Below, piece by piece: positions 35,655-48,000 of a DNA stretch of 64,000 nucleotides (position 1 is the first letter of the stretch; every line of letters begins with the position of its first letter). Below the pieces are notes generated by a model, which made no database searches, was not told the DNA's origin, and was given only the letters and a program-made list of their open reading frames with translations. This DNA is from Diphasiastrum complanatum. Its lineage: Eukaryota; Streptophyta; Lycopodiopsida; Lycopodiales; Lycopodiaceae. The stretch is taken from NCBI GenBank assembly GCA_029204225.1, contig CM055100.1, positions 57,794,345 through 57,858,344 on the forward strand, given 5' to 3'. The position numbers and the translations under genes were made by a program.

Positions 35655-35975
35655 TGTCTCTCTCTCAACTCACATTATTGCTATTTCTCATTCCAGAACC
35701 CTAAAAATTAAACTTTAGCCCTAAATTTGTAGCAAAAAAACCTCTTTCTCATGCTCACCCCCCTCTCTCTCATGCATTGGACCTTCACAATCTGTATACC
35801 TTTTGCCTCTCTCTCTCTAGAAAATTCTCTTTCCAGAAGTTTCTAAAAGCACATGTTCTCTCTCTAGAATCAATGTGTTTGACTTTCAACCCCACTTCAA
35901 CTGCCCATCGAATATATTTTAGGGCAAACATGGAGCAATGAGAATCTGCAAAATGCATTTTGTGTAATTGGAGCT

Positions 35976-37555
<1,580 letters not shown>

Positions 37556-37639
37556 TTGTTTATATTAGGCGATATTGTGAGTTTCGAAAGGGCCATTTTT
37601 TCTTCTTTCAAAAGTGGATGGAAATGTTTTGGCTCAAAG

Positions 37640-38848
37640 ATTAGTGCTTTGATTCGCCTACTCCTCTCCTTTGTAGCTGTAGTAGATCTCAAAGTTTATC
37701 AAATGGATGTCCAGACCACTTTCCTCAATGGAACCATCGAAGAGGATATCTATATGACACAGCCAGAGGGATACGAACTCAATGACAAGCAACAACACCT
37801 TGTATGCAGAATTCAAAAGGCGCTCTACGGGCTGAAACAATCACCCAGAGCCTGGTTCCAAAAGATCAATGCATTTCTGATAGAGAATGGTTTTATTCCA
37901 AACTCACCAGACTCAAATTTTTATTTCAAATCTGTATCAGAATACTTCATGATCATCACTCTCTACGTAGATGATACACTCTTATTCAGTAATAATCTGA
38001 ATCTCATGAAGGATACAAAATGCATGCTGGCTCAGGAATACAAGATGACTGATATGGAATGGCCAACTGCAAACCCAGTCACTTTCCACTAGATCCTGGA
38101 CTAAAACTCTCAAAGAAACAGTCTCCTCAAATTGAGGCAGAAAAGGAGGAGATGAAGCGCAACCCATTTCAATCTATCATCGGCTCACTGATGTACGCAA
38201 TGATCTGCACGTGACCAGACCTTGCATATTCAATCAGTATACTCAGCCAGTTCTTGTCAAATCCAGGCATAGCTCATTGGCAAGCACTAACAAAGATCAT
38301 GAAGTACATTCAAGCAATGACAACTCTCAGCATCTGCTATGGAGGCAGCCAAATTGCCAATATCCTTGAAGCCTACACAGTTGCGGATTGGGCAGGAGAT
38401 GTCGACACCATAAAATCAACTTCTGGATTTGTATTTCTATACAACCAAGGCCCAATCTTATGGAATAGCCGGAAGCAGATCTCAGTTGCATTATCATCAA
38501 CAGAATCCGAATACATAGCTGCCACAAATGCAACCAAAGAGACAATCTGGCTTAGGCAACTGCTTGCAGACCTCAATCTTGCACAACCACTTCCTACAAC
38601 AATCTATTGTGACAATCAAAGCACAATAGAACTATCTTTGAGTCCGAGATTTCACTCTCAATAAAAACATATAGAAATTAGGTATCACTACCTTAGAGAG
38701 AAAGTACACAGTAAGGAAGTAGTATTGATTTTCTGCAGAACAAATCACATGGCAACAGATTACTCACAAAGGCTCTATCACAAGAGCAACATCTCAGATT
38801 TAACGATATGTTAAATCTGAAGATCAAAGTTTTTCAGGATCCACGTTA
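37640..38848 (+). mobile_element. Copia RT/RNase H, first copy
   Basis: The plus-strand frame begins inside RT (VVDLKVYQMDVQTTFLNGTI), passes LYGLKQSPRAWFQKI and keeps the active-site YVDD near 37,965. At about 38,060 the frame jumps from KMTDMEW to PSHFPLDPGLKLS, a deletion of the GLEI segment. RNase H follows (ADWAGDVDTIKSTSGF, ALSSTESEYIAATNATKE, DNQSTIELS). A TGA at 38,212 and a TAA after FHSQ break the frame. It ends in the polypurine position with a long G run and no LTR. Confidence 0.85.
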
Positions 38849-38849
38849 A

Positions 38850-38876
38850 GGGGGGGGGGGGGGGGGGGGGGGGGGG
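38850..38876 (+). repeat. 27-base G run at the polypurine tract
   Basis: The sequence is CACGTTAA, then 27 G, then CGGGG. In the second copy the same place reads CATTAAGAGGGAG followed by the LTR start TGTTAG. Here the LTR is missing and the second RT copy begins a few bases later. The tract could form G-quadruplexes on the plus strand. Confidence 0.9.
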
Positions 38877-38889
38877 CGGGGCCCAAGAA

Positions 38890-39713
38890 TAAAAGATGAT
38901 GTGGGTCTAGCCCACTATTGTCTCGAAATCCAAATTCAACGAGATCGACCCAGCAGACTAATCTTTATCAGTCAGCAACCATATCTCAACAACGTGCTAA
39001 AAAAAGTACGGAATGGCCAACTACAAATCCAGTCACTTTCCACTAGACCCTGGACTAAAACTCTCAAAGGAACAATCTCCTCAAACTGAGGCAAAAAAAG
39101 AGGAGATGAAGCGCTACCCGTTTCAATGTATCATCGGCTCACTGATGTATGCAATGATCTACACGCGACCAGACCTTGCATATTTAATTAGTACACTCAG
39201 CCAGTTTTTGTCAAATCCAGGCATAACTCATTGGAAAGCGCTAACAAAGGTCATGAAGTACATTCAAGCAACGACAACTCTCAGCATCTGCTATGGAGGA
39301 ACCAAGGCCCAATCTCATGGAACAGCCAGAAGCAGACCTCAGTTGCATTATTATCAATAGAATCTGAATACATACTGCCACAAATGCAACCAAAGAGGTG
39401 ATCTGGCTTAGGCAACTGCTTGTAGACCTCAATCTTGCACAACCACTTCCTACAACAATCTATTGTGACAATCAAAGCACAATAGCGCTATCTCTCAATC
39501 CGAGATTTCACTCTTGAAGCAAACATATAGAAATCATGTATCACTAACTTAGAGAGAAAGTGCAAGGTAAGGAAGTAGTATTGATTTTCTGCAGAACAAA
39601 TCACATGGCAGCAGATTACTTCAAAAAGGCTCTATCAAAGGAGCAACATCTCAGATTTAACAATATGTTAAATCTGAATATTAGAGCTTTTCATAATCCA
39701 CATTAAGAGGGAG
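38890..39713 (+). mobile_element. Copia RT/RNase H, second tandem copy with polypurine tract
   Basis: It starts in the RT segment missing from the first copy (EIQRDRPSRLIFISQQPYL), then repeats FPLDPGLKLSKEQSPQTEA, the intact YTRPDLAYLISTLSQFLSN and decayed RNase H. A deletion removes the ADWAGD part, joining YGGT directly to the ISWNSRKQ region. The polypurine tract TAAGAGGGAG (39,704-39,713) is intact and followed by an LTR. Confidence 0.85.
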
Positions 39714-40145
39714 TGTTAGATTTCTTATGCTCAGCCTTAAACAAACTACATATCTAGAATAATACTATACCAGTAGATCACTCTGCTCTTGCAATAACCA
39801 AAGAGATTCGCTGAAATCCGAGAAAATTATTAACGCCATTTCTGAGTGTGTTGATCTTCACTCGAATGTCCAGGCAATAAATAGCCTTCCCCATAGATGG
39901 ATAGCACGTGACATTGCCAACTTTGTCCTGATTACAACGTAATGCATACAACCTAATGCCTACAACATAGTGCCTGAATCCTAAAGTCTGCTGTCTAAAA
40001 TGTAATGCATGAAGCTATCCCCCAAACCATTGATCTATCTCTCACTCTCTTAATACAAGTTTTCATGTATTTGATTGTTTCCCAATGTTTGATATAAAAC
40101 TTGGTCGTTTTTGTTCCAATTTTTGCAGGTGTTTTGAGTGATTCC
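39714..40145 (+). mobile_element. Start of Copia 3' LTR and flank of Helitron
   Basis: TGTTAGATTTC directly after the polypurine tract is the expected LTR start. The LTR end cannot be placed, because the Helitron coding sequence starts at 40,146 without a visible boundary. Confidence 0.5.
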
Positions 40146-41359
40146 ATGACATGGACACTCCCGAGTCAAGACAACCCTTCATACATCACTCTGGAGGGTG
40201 AGAGCCAGTCTGCAAGAAGGAGGAGGTTGCATAGGAAGTGACAAGCAGTGCGTAGGGCGTTGTTGCTTGCACCTATAGTTCGTGTCATTGAGGAGGCAAC
40301 ATGTTTGACCGCAAGTTTGGTTTCAAACGTGCAAAGTGTCAAGCACATAGTGACTGGCGGTGTCAGTGGTGTGGGTAGTTCAGAGGGGGTTGTCATGCCA
40401 GAGCACGTGCGTGGCAATCCCATGTATAGAATGCCGGAGTTGGAGTCTAGGTCGGAGAGGAAGCGTAGATTAGATCAGAGGAGAAGAGCGAAGAGGAGGC
40501 TTCTCCCTCATGAGTTGGAGCAGGTTCAGCAGGGTGTTCATAGGGATGTAGTTGATTCAGCCACCATTGCGAGTATTGATGATGACACTCCTCTTGGAGT
40601 AGATGTTGGTTTGCCTGTGAGAGGATTAGAGTTTGAGGAGGATGTTACACCGAGCAGTTTGGGAGTAGAGTCGATCACACAAGTTTGCTCACCTATGAGA
40701 GGAGTAGAGTCAAGAGAGGCAATTTTGTTGACGTCTTTAGGTGCATATTCCACTTTTGTGGAGGTGGTTACGCCCGAGGAGGTGCGTAACCATCCGTCGT
40801 ATAGGACACCTGAGGCCGAGTCTACATCAGCAAGGACTAAAAGGTTGAGGCGTAGATACTATGCGAAAAGGAGGCTTTTAGGTAGGGGTGGTCCACCAGC
40901 ATGTTGTATTACGTCCGAGGAGGTGCGTAATCACCCGTCATATAGGACTCCATATGCAGAGTCTAGATCAGCTAGAGCTAGACGACAGGGGCGTAGATTT
41001 CAGGCAAAGAGGAGAGCTCTAGATAGGATAGGTAGGTTATTTGAGGTGGGCAGATCGCCCTTGACTCCATCCCATCATGATTTGGGATAGATGGAGTTTG
41101 CATGTGGTTGTTGTTCGGCCTTGCGATGGAAAGCAAAAAGGAATAGCCGTTTCTGTTGCATGAAAGGCAAGGTGTGTTTGTCTTTGATGCCATCACTGCC
41201 TTCAGAGCTATTTCGTTTGTACACGTCCTCCGATGACTCAGGAGCTCATTTTAGGAAGAGCATTTGGGGTTACAATAACTCATTGGCATTTGCATCTCTT
41301 GGGGTGAATCTGGATAGATCCATCTCCAACTCCGTAGGCGACGCATACACGTTTCGAGT
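40146..41359 (+). mobile_element. Helitron RepHel, N-terminal part (upstream of insertion)
   Basis: A single frame runs from ATG at 40,146 to the insertion, broken only by TGA (40,239) and TAG (41,088). It contains four copies of a basic motif of the form NHPSYRTPEAES-x-SAR followed by an Arg/Lys-rich run (about 40,175, 40,410, 40,790 and 40,930). After them comes the typical Helitron N-terminal zinc-finger and helitron-like domain: CGCCSALRW, then FCCMKGKVCLSL, FRKSIWGYNNSLAFASLGVN and YTFRV. Helitron proteins combine an HUH replication initiator and a Pif1-type helicase. The frame is cut after YTFRV by a 2.87-kb element and resumes at 44,234. Confidence 0.85.
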
Positions 41360-42606
41360 TGTGATGCCACGCAAATGTCAAAAATTGAATATCAACATAA
41401 ATATGGCATGATATACTCGAAAATGAAGATATGAGCTGGTTAAGTATAAATCATGAAGAGGCCTAAGTCATTTTTCGAGAATATATCTCCTAGGTACTTG
41501 CCTTATAAATTAAGGGCTAGACCTTTAATAGGAAAAGACATTGCCTTGGATAACCCTTAACTAGGTCGTCCATACGAAACGACTAGTTATGAAAAGACAT
41601 GTTAAACTAGAGTAACTTTAACTCATAGTTAAGTATACCTCTTATGGTATAGTTGAACATATTTAATTCTTAACTAGACCCTTTCGTGGGAGCAACGCAC
41701 CTATTGTTTAAGAGGTGTGTTTGTTCGTCCCGTAGAACATATATCGATCTCACACTTCAGTCTCATCATCGAGAGAGAAGAGTTTATGCTTATGTAAGAG
41801 ATTGAAGAAGTGAATAGAGTTCTGTGAGTTATTCTCCCTTATCTCTGTTCTCCGCACTATTGAGTGTGAGTGATCTTGAGTCTGCTAACAATCTCTAACG
41901 CATTTTATGAATTACTCTCTAATCAGACAGATGCTCTAGTGCATTACAGTAGTTTGTTGTGTTTCCGTAAAGCATGCTCTAAAGAACTGTCTTAAAATCA
42001 TCTTATTCATCTGTCGCGAATACTTTCTTTTCGACACTCGAATTATGACTATCTTTGTGCAGTCTAGCACGATCATTGAATTAAGTTGTATGTATACAAA
42101 TGAGATGACAGTCCCTTTCTGAAAAATTGAGTCTCTGATCTGTTTTCTTGATTGGCATTGACATAAGTTTCTAACGTGCTCTAAAACCATTCGTGCTCTT
42201 TAGCCATTAAGTTGGGATTTAGTTGTTGAGGACTATTGTCTAGGAACAAATAGTTCGTGAACTCAATTAATTAATTGTCTGCGCAGTCATGAATACATCG
42301 AACAATTTCTGATTCTCTGTTGACACCTTAGTCAGCCAGAGTGTAGTCTGTTGTACTACTCTGATAACATTTCATCTATAGAACGCGCTTCCTTCAATTT
42401 GATAGAGGCCAGATTGTTGTTCTGAATTCATTAACATTATTCATTCCAAATATAAGTAATACTGGTTACTTTTTAATGTCTGTCGACAACCAGAATAACA
42501 TTCGAAGCCACCCGTCATAATTACACCAAAAACATAACTCTGTGGGAACGATACTTTTCACTACAAAATCTATATTAGCCCTATTGATATAGCACGACAT
42601 ATACCA
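41360..42606 (+). mobile_element. Left LTR arm, inward facing
   Basis: It begins TGTGATGCC and ends ACGACATATACCA. Identity with the opposite arm extends slightly past the LTR end (ATTTTTG), into what would be the first bases of the primer site. It then changes to internal sequence. There is no primer site behind this arm, so it is the misplaced copy. Confidence 0.85.
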
Positions 42607-42950
42607 ATTTTTGTTTGTCTATGAATTTTCCCTCATTATTCGCATTTGCTATTCACTCAAATTGTGAGACATAGCTATCTGCATCATTAAAGCTGGTCCC
42701 TTTAAAATAATCATATTTAATTTTAGAGATAGAAGTGAAGCGTGCAGCAGGACCCTCCATACAGAAGCTAATTAGGAGTTCAAGTAACTGAGCAGTGATT
42801 TCGTCTAGATTTCTACGACTAATACTTTCACTTTGTCTTCGTAAAAACTCCTCTCTAAGCTTTCAGTATCTTTCTAATCTTGATTCTCTATTTGACATAC
42901 ATTAGAGATGGAAATGGATGTGTCAGATTTCTTATAACTTTCCTAAACTA
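42607..42950 (-). mobile_element. Truncated gag-like internal region
   Basis: On the minus strand after the primer site, one frame reads SRRNLDEITAQLLELLISF, RFTSISKIKYDYFKGTSF and NDADSYVSQFE, then stops and continues IANANNEGK. The arrangement of an F-x-G segment, DA-x-x-Y and QFE-x-IA recalls the start of a Gypsy gag. It ends abruptly at the left arm, so only about 340 bp of internal sequence remain. Confidence 0.55.
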
Positions 42951-42968
42951 TCCCCGACAACGGCGCCA
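42951..42968 (-). other. tRNA-Asp-type primer binding site
   Basis: TGGCGCCGTTGTCGGGGA reads on the minus strand 5 bases after the end of the right LTR arm. It differs by one base from the site at 57,134 and is the type used by several plant Gypsy lineages. Confidence 0.8.
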
Positions 42969-42973
42969 AAAAT

Positions 42974-44233
42974 TGGTATATGTCGTGCTATACCAACAGG
43001 GCTAATATAGATTTTGTAGTGAAAAGTATCGTTCCCACAGAGGACAGCGTTAGAAAGTTATGTTTTTGGTGTAATTATAGCAGGTGGTTTCGAATGTTAT
43101 TCTGATTGTCGACAGACATTCAAAAGTAACCAGTATTACTTATATTTGGAATGGGTAATGTAAATGAATTCTAAACAACAATCTGGCCTCTATCGAATTG
43201 AAGGAAGCGCGTTCTACAAATGAAATGTTATCAGAGTAGTACAACAAACTACACTCTGGCTGACTAAGGTGTCAACAGAGAATCGGGAATTGTTCGATGT
43301 ATTTGCGACTGCGCAAACAATTAATTAATCAAGTTCGCGAACTATTCGTTCCTAGACAATAGTCCTCAACAACTAAAGCCCAACTTAATGGTAAAAGAGC
43401 ACGAATGGTTTTAGAGCACATTAGAAACTTATGCCAATGCCAATCAGGAAAACATATCAGAGACTCAATTCTTCAGACAGGGACTGTCATCTCATTTGTA
43501 TACATACAACTTAATTCAATGATCGTGCTAGACTGCACAAAGATAGTCATTATTCGAGTGTCGAAAAGAAAGTATTCATGACAGATGAATAAGATGATTT
43601 TAAGACAGTTCTTTAGAGCATGCTTTACGGAAACATAGCAAACGACTGTAATGCACTAGAGCATCTGTCTGATTAGAGAGCAATTCATGAAATGCGTTAG
43701 AGATTGTTAGCAGACTCAAGATCACTCACACTCAGTAGTGCGAAGAACAAAGATAAGGGAGAATACTCTATTCACCTCTTCAATCTCTTACATAAGCATA
43801 AAATCTTCTCTCTTGATAATCGAGACTGAAGTGTGAGATCAATATATGTCCTACGGGGCGAACAAACACACCTCTTAAACAATAGGTGCGTCACTCCCAC
43901 GAAAGGGTCTAATTAAGAATTAAACTGAAAATACGTTCAACTATACCATAAGAGGTATACTTAACTATGAGTTAAAGTTACTCTAATTTAACATGTCTTT
44001 TCATAACGAGTCGTTTCGTACGGACGACCTAGTTAAGGGTTATCCAAGGCAATGTCTTTTCCTATTAAAGGTCTAGCCCTTAATTTATAAGGCAAGTACC
44101 TAGGAGATATATTCTCGAAAAATGACTTAGGCCTCTTCGTAATTTATACTTAACCAGCTCATATCTTCATTTTCGAGTATATCATGCCATATTTATGTTG
44201 ATATTCAGTTTTTGACATTTGCGTGGCATCACA
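42974..44233 (-). mobile_element. Right LTR arm, inward facing (proper 5' LTR)
   Basis: Read on the minus strand from 44,233, it starts TGTGATGCCACGC and ends ATATACCA, immediately before the primer site. Compared with the left arm it has an extra 15 bases near 43,042 and about 8 near 43,930. Confidence 0.85.
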
Positions 44234-46650
44234 CGAGTGTTTGGGCGGTTGTACCATCACATTGGTGGTTTGTTGCCATCAGATAGGCCTTCCTTTTCAC
44301 AGATTTACTTCATGGATGGTGATGATTTGCAGATGGATCGGAGATTGTCTCTGAACCCCGAGCTTAGGCGTGATGTTCTCTCTATTTTGCAGAGCATGAT
44401 GGTGGATGCGAGTCCATTTGTGCAACGTTTTAAGAACGTTGCGCGGATCATGCGGGAGAACGTCACAAAGGATATTTGTCTCCATATAGTATCAGGTTGT
44501 TCGCAGAGTAGAGTGAGCAGGCAATTCAATGCTCCCACGAGCAATGAGATTGCGGTGTTTATGCCTTTAGACGAGACCCCGAGCGACGGAATGCGTGACA
44601 TCATACTACATTCCATTCAGGATGGTTTGCAGTTCATCACACAACATCATTCGTCATATGATGCATTGCATTTTGTACTGTTATTTCCATTTGGTACCAA
44701 TGGGTGGCATCCGAGAATCCCACATGTGCATGTTCAGAGATGACACACGTGCCGATGATGGTGTCGATAACGGTGCACTTTCTGATGCCTTTGAAGAGCA
44801 TTTGGAGGGTAGTCACAAAGCTATCACCGTTTGAGAGTTTTTTAGCTATCATTTATAGGTTTGTGCAGAGCATGTTTCACCGATCCATTTGGGTGGAAGG
44901 CTGCTGCAAGAGTATGTGTGTGACATGATGACAAAGATGGTGCAAAATAACATGAATTACTACTACAATAATCAACATAGTTTTCGTAGAGAAATTCATT
45001 CCTCTAGCGACATAGGAACGCGTGTAGTGCTTCCATCTTCATACATCGGCTCACCGCATCATATGCATCAGCAATACCAAGATGCTATGGTTGTTGCTAG
45101 GGAGTTGGGTTCTCCCGATTTGTTTATCACGATGACGACGGACCCAAATTGGTTGGAGGTGAGGAGAGAGTTGTGATTCCAGTAGAAAGCTGCAGATAGG
45201 CCTGATTTGGTATCGAGGGTTTTTAGCATGAAGCTTCAGCATTTGATCGACCTACTGAAGAACGATGATATTTTTGGGTGCATTATAGGGAGGCTGCATG
45301 TCGTGGAATTCCAAAAGAGAGGATTGTCTCACGCCCACCTATTGATTATATTGGAGGAGTAGAGCAAACGGACATGTATGATGCACGGCCCATGCAGAAC
45401 AGCCTTTCCAAATGCACCATGCATGAAGGATGAAAATTGCTCGAAGAAATAGCCAAGGAATTTCGTTGATGAAACATTGGTGGTGAAAGGGTATGTTTCA
45501 TATAGGTGGAGGGAGAATGGATAACAGGTGGGTTGCATCGTACAACAGGTGGCTGACACTACATTTTTAGTGCCACTTGAACGTGGAGATATGTGTACAT
45601 ATACGTAGTGTGAAGTATTTGTACAAGTATGTGTACAAGGGACCTGATATGATTATGGTGGGGGCTGTAGAGGGGGGTGGTCAGACATCAGGACGAGTGG
45701 ATAAGATAGAGCAATTTCTTAATGCTCGATATTTCTCAGCCAGTGAGTCATGTTGGCGATTGTTGGGGCTTTCTATGGGTGCTCATAAGCCCATGGTGAC
45801 CCGGTTGGCAGTTCATCTCCCTGGATAGGAATTGGTGTACTTCAGACAGGGAGTGGATCTAGAGGAGGTCGTAGATGGGCATTCAGGTACCACTTTGACA
45901 GCATTCTTTGAGCTGAACAGAAGTGGTCATTTGAAGGCTCGAGAGTTGTTGTACCAGGATTTGTCGAGACAGTATTGGTATAACAAGAGAATGCGTAGGT
46001 GGACCCGTCGAATCAACATGCAGACGACCCCTACAATTGCTCGCATGTATTTTGTACACCCCTCCGAAGAGGAGAGGTTCTATATGCGAGTTCTTTTGGC
46101 TCATGTCAGAGGTGCAACCAACTTTGAGGACTTGCGCACGGCTGATGGTGAGTTGTTTCAGTCATTCAGAGATGCTTGCAGACACAGACTTTTGATAAAT
46201 GACGTGAATGAGTGGAGTTGCTGCTTGCGCGAGGCAGTGTCATGGGGCACTCCATCGCAGCTTCATCTCATGTTCGTTATGCTTCTTTTGACATGTGTCC
46301 CTTTCGACCCATTGGAGCTCTGGAGGAGCATAGAACCACATTTAGTTGAGGATTATGCGCATGAGTTAGGACAAGCAATAACGTGCGAGACCAATTTTGT
46401 GAGTCAGGTTTTGGTAGACAGAGCTATTCTTGATGTGGAGTCACACATGCAGGCAACTGGAGAGTCGTTGGTAAATTTTGGGTTTAGGGTCCCCAATGTC
46501 ATTTTTGGTTCATCTACATTGTTTCATGAGGAGATGTTTGTCGACGAAAACTCTTCAGAGGTTGAAGTTGACATCGAGAGATTGAACGTGGATCAGCGAA
46601 AGATTTTCGACCGTGTAGTACATGAGCATGGTGTTCGGAGAGTGGGTGGA
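44234..46650 (+). mobile_element. Helitron RepHel, Rep domain part (downstream of insertion)
   Basis: The frame resumes as RVFGRLYHHIGGLLP and continues through HIVSGCSQSRVSRQFNAPTS and DALHFVLLFPFGTNGW. A frameshift follows near 44,743, and the next frame gives GSPDLFITMTTDPNW and the replication-initiator two-His (HUH) motif in EFQKRGLSHAHLLI (about 45,310-45,345). A second frameshift before 45,577 leads to KYVYKGPDM and IEQFLNARYFSASESCWRLL, where the catalytic Tyr region lies, and then to about 300 residues of conserved linker ending LNVDQRKIFDRVVHEHGVRR. The sequence stops just where the helicase Walker A motif should follow, so the helicase half is absent. Stops and frameshifts make it inactive. 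Confidence 0.9.
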
Positions 46651-47059
46651 GTTAAAATCTCTCTCAACTTCAACATGCACTCAAAAAATCAGAGAAAAAC
46701 ATTTAATGCTCCTAATTCAAGCTTCAATTTTAATTTTTTTGGCTGATCTAATCCAAGAACTAATCAAGGAATTAGATTCTCTATAGAAATTGCTTGATTT
46801 TGCACTAAGAATCTTTTAAATTGGTTGTGTGAGTCAAATTGTACAAATTTTTGAATTTTCTCAGCCAAAATCAGAGCGGTACGGCCTCACACGTGTGAAA
46901 AGAGTTCCTACAGTCCACAACAAGTTCTGGTCCAAAAATTTTGAGAATATCTATCAAATCCAACTCGCTACCCAAAATTTGACTAGTTTCCTAAAACTTG
47001 CTAATTTTGGCTTTGATTTGGATCAACCCTATCAATTTCAATAAAACCTCTTGTACATG
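46651..47059 (-). mobile_element. Leader region of a Copia element truncated against Helitron
   Basis: It lies downstream (minus strand) of the primer site at 47,060-47,071 and contains no gag. A CACACGTGTGA word occurs at 46,889. It runs directly into the truncated Helitron at about 46,650, so one of the two was cut at this junction. Confidence 0.5.
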
Positions 47060-47071
47060 GCTCTGATACCT
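47060..47071 (-). other. tRNA-iMet-type primer binding site (first base changed)
   Basis: The minus strand reads AGGTATCAGAGC, the Copia primer site TGGTATCAGAGC with a T-to-A change at its first base. It follows an LTR end CCACA at 47,072. Confidence 0.75.
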
Positions 47072-48000
47072 TGTGGAAAAAGTACAAAAAGGACCAAGAG
47101 TGGATCCTAATCTGATCCTCAAGAGGGATTGTTGTCAGATTACTTGATCTATCAATCTACTTCAGATTAAGATCAATCTAGATCAATTCTAGACACAAAA
47201 TTCTAACAAGAACAATCGTTATTTGAAGGTAAGTGTACTTTATGGTTTCACACGTGTGAAACATTGTCTGAGTATGGACTCCAACCTGAAAATCAAGTAC
47301 ACATTGACAGAACCTCAAAACAATCAAAACAAATGTAGACAAATGGAGAGAATCACTCAAAATTGCTTCCAAAACCAAGATTGGTGTCTCACCATGATTA
47401 TGGCCAAATGTGGCTCTATATATACAATAAGTGGGAGCTCGTAGTACTGATCATCCCTCTGATCCCACATGTGTGAAGGTGCTTTGTCATATGATGATTC
47501 ATCATGCAAAACTGACACTTGGACAAAACCTTCTATTTTGAGCACTTTTGGTCCATTTTCCTTCTATATGGAGATCTACTTGGAAATCTTCTAGAAGTCA
47601 AAATTCGCCTACTTCAGCTTATTCCACACATGTGAGCTGTCCTCTACACATGTGATATGACACCTAACCAAAGGATGTGGCTCATGCAATCAATAGATTG
47701 ATGCCATGTGTCATTTGTCTAGAAAACCAGTTTTCGGTCTTTTTAGCCACTAGAACTTGAATTAAATCATATGTACAACCTATATGATTGTGGTACATGA
47801 CAAGTACACTATTTTCACACGTGGGAACAGGCTCCACACATGTGTGTTTATCTATATACAAGATTTTTGGCCTCTACCAAGCTTATTTTTGCATTTTTCA
47901 CATCTACAAGGTATTAGGGTAGATCCGTGCCATTCTAACCCTTTCGTAGAAACTACGTATTTTACGCATATCCATGTTGTCTAAGACCGTATTATTGGAG
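47072..48000 (-). mobile_element. Copia 5' LTR with repeated CACRTGTG palindromes
   Basis: The LTR ends with CCACA next to the primer site. It carries CACACGTGTGA, CACATGTGTGA, CACACATGTGAG, CACATGTGATA, CACACGTGGGAA and CACACATGTGTG. These contain E-box (CANNTG) and G-box (CACGTG) cores. The outer boundary near 48,000 is a guess because no second LTR is present. Confidence 0.55.

Larger units (their letters stand above)
41360..44233. mobile_element. Gypsy-type element with inverted LTRs
   Basis: The 2,874-bp insertion starts TGTGATGCCACGC and ends with the exact reverse complement. It is flanked by CGAGT at 41,355-41,359 and 44,234-44,238. Arms of 1,247 bp (41,360-42,606) and 1,260 bp (42,974-44,233) are inverted copies, differing by scattered substitutions and small indels. 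The right arm, read on the minus strand, is followed after 5 bases by a tRNA-Asp-like primer site and a short gag-like frame. The ends, 5-bp duplication and primer site indicate LTR-retrotransposon integration, but normal elements have direct LTRs. Here both outer ends are U3 ends. Joining the flanks with one CGAGT copy keeps the Helitron frame. Confidence 0.85.

Noticed and set aside
41360-44233. Interpretation as a foldback DNA transposon with long terminal inverted repeats
   Set aside because: TG/CA ends, a 5-bp duplication, a correctly spaced tRNA-Asp primer site and gag-like sequence favour an LTR element; a search for a transposase partner would settle it.
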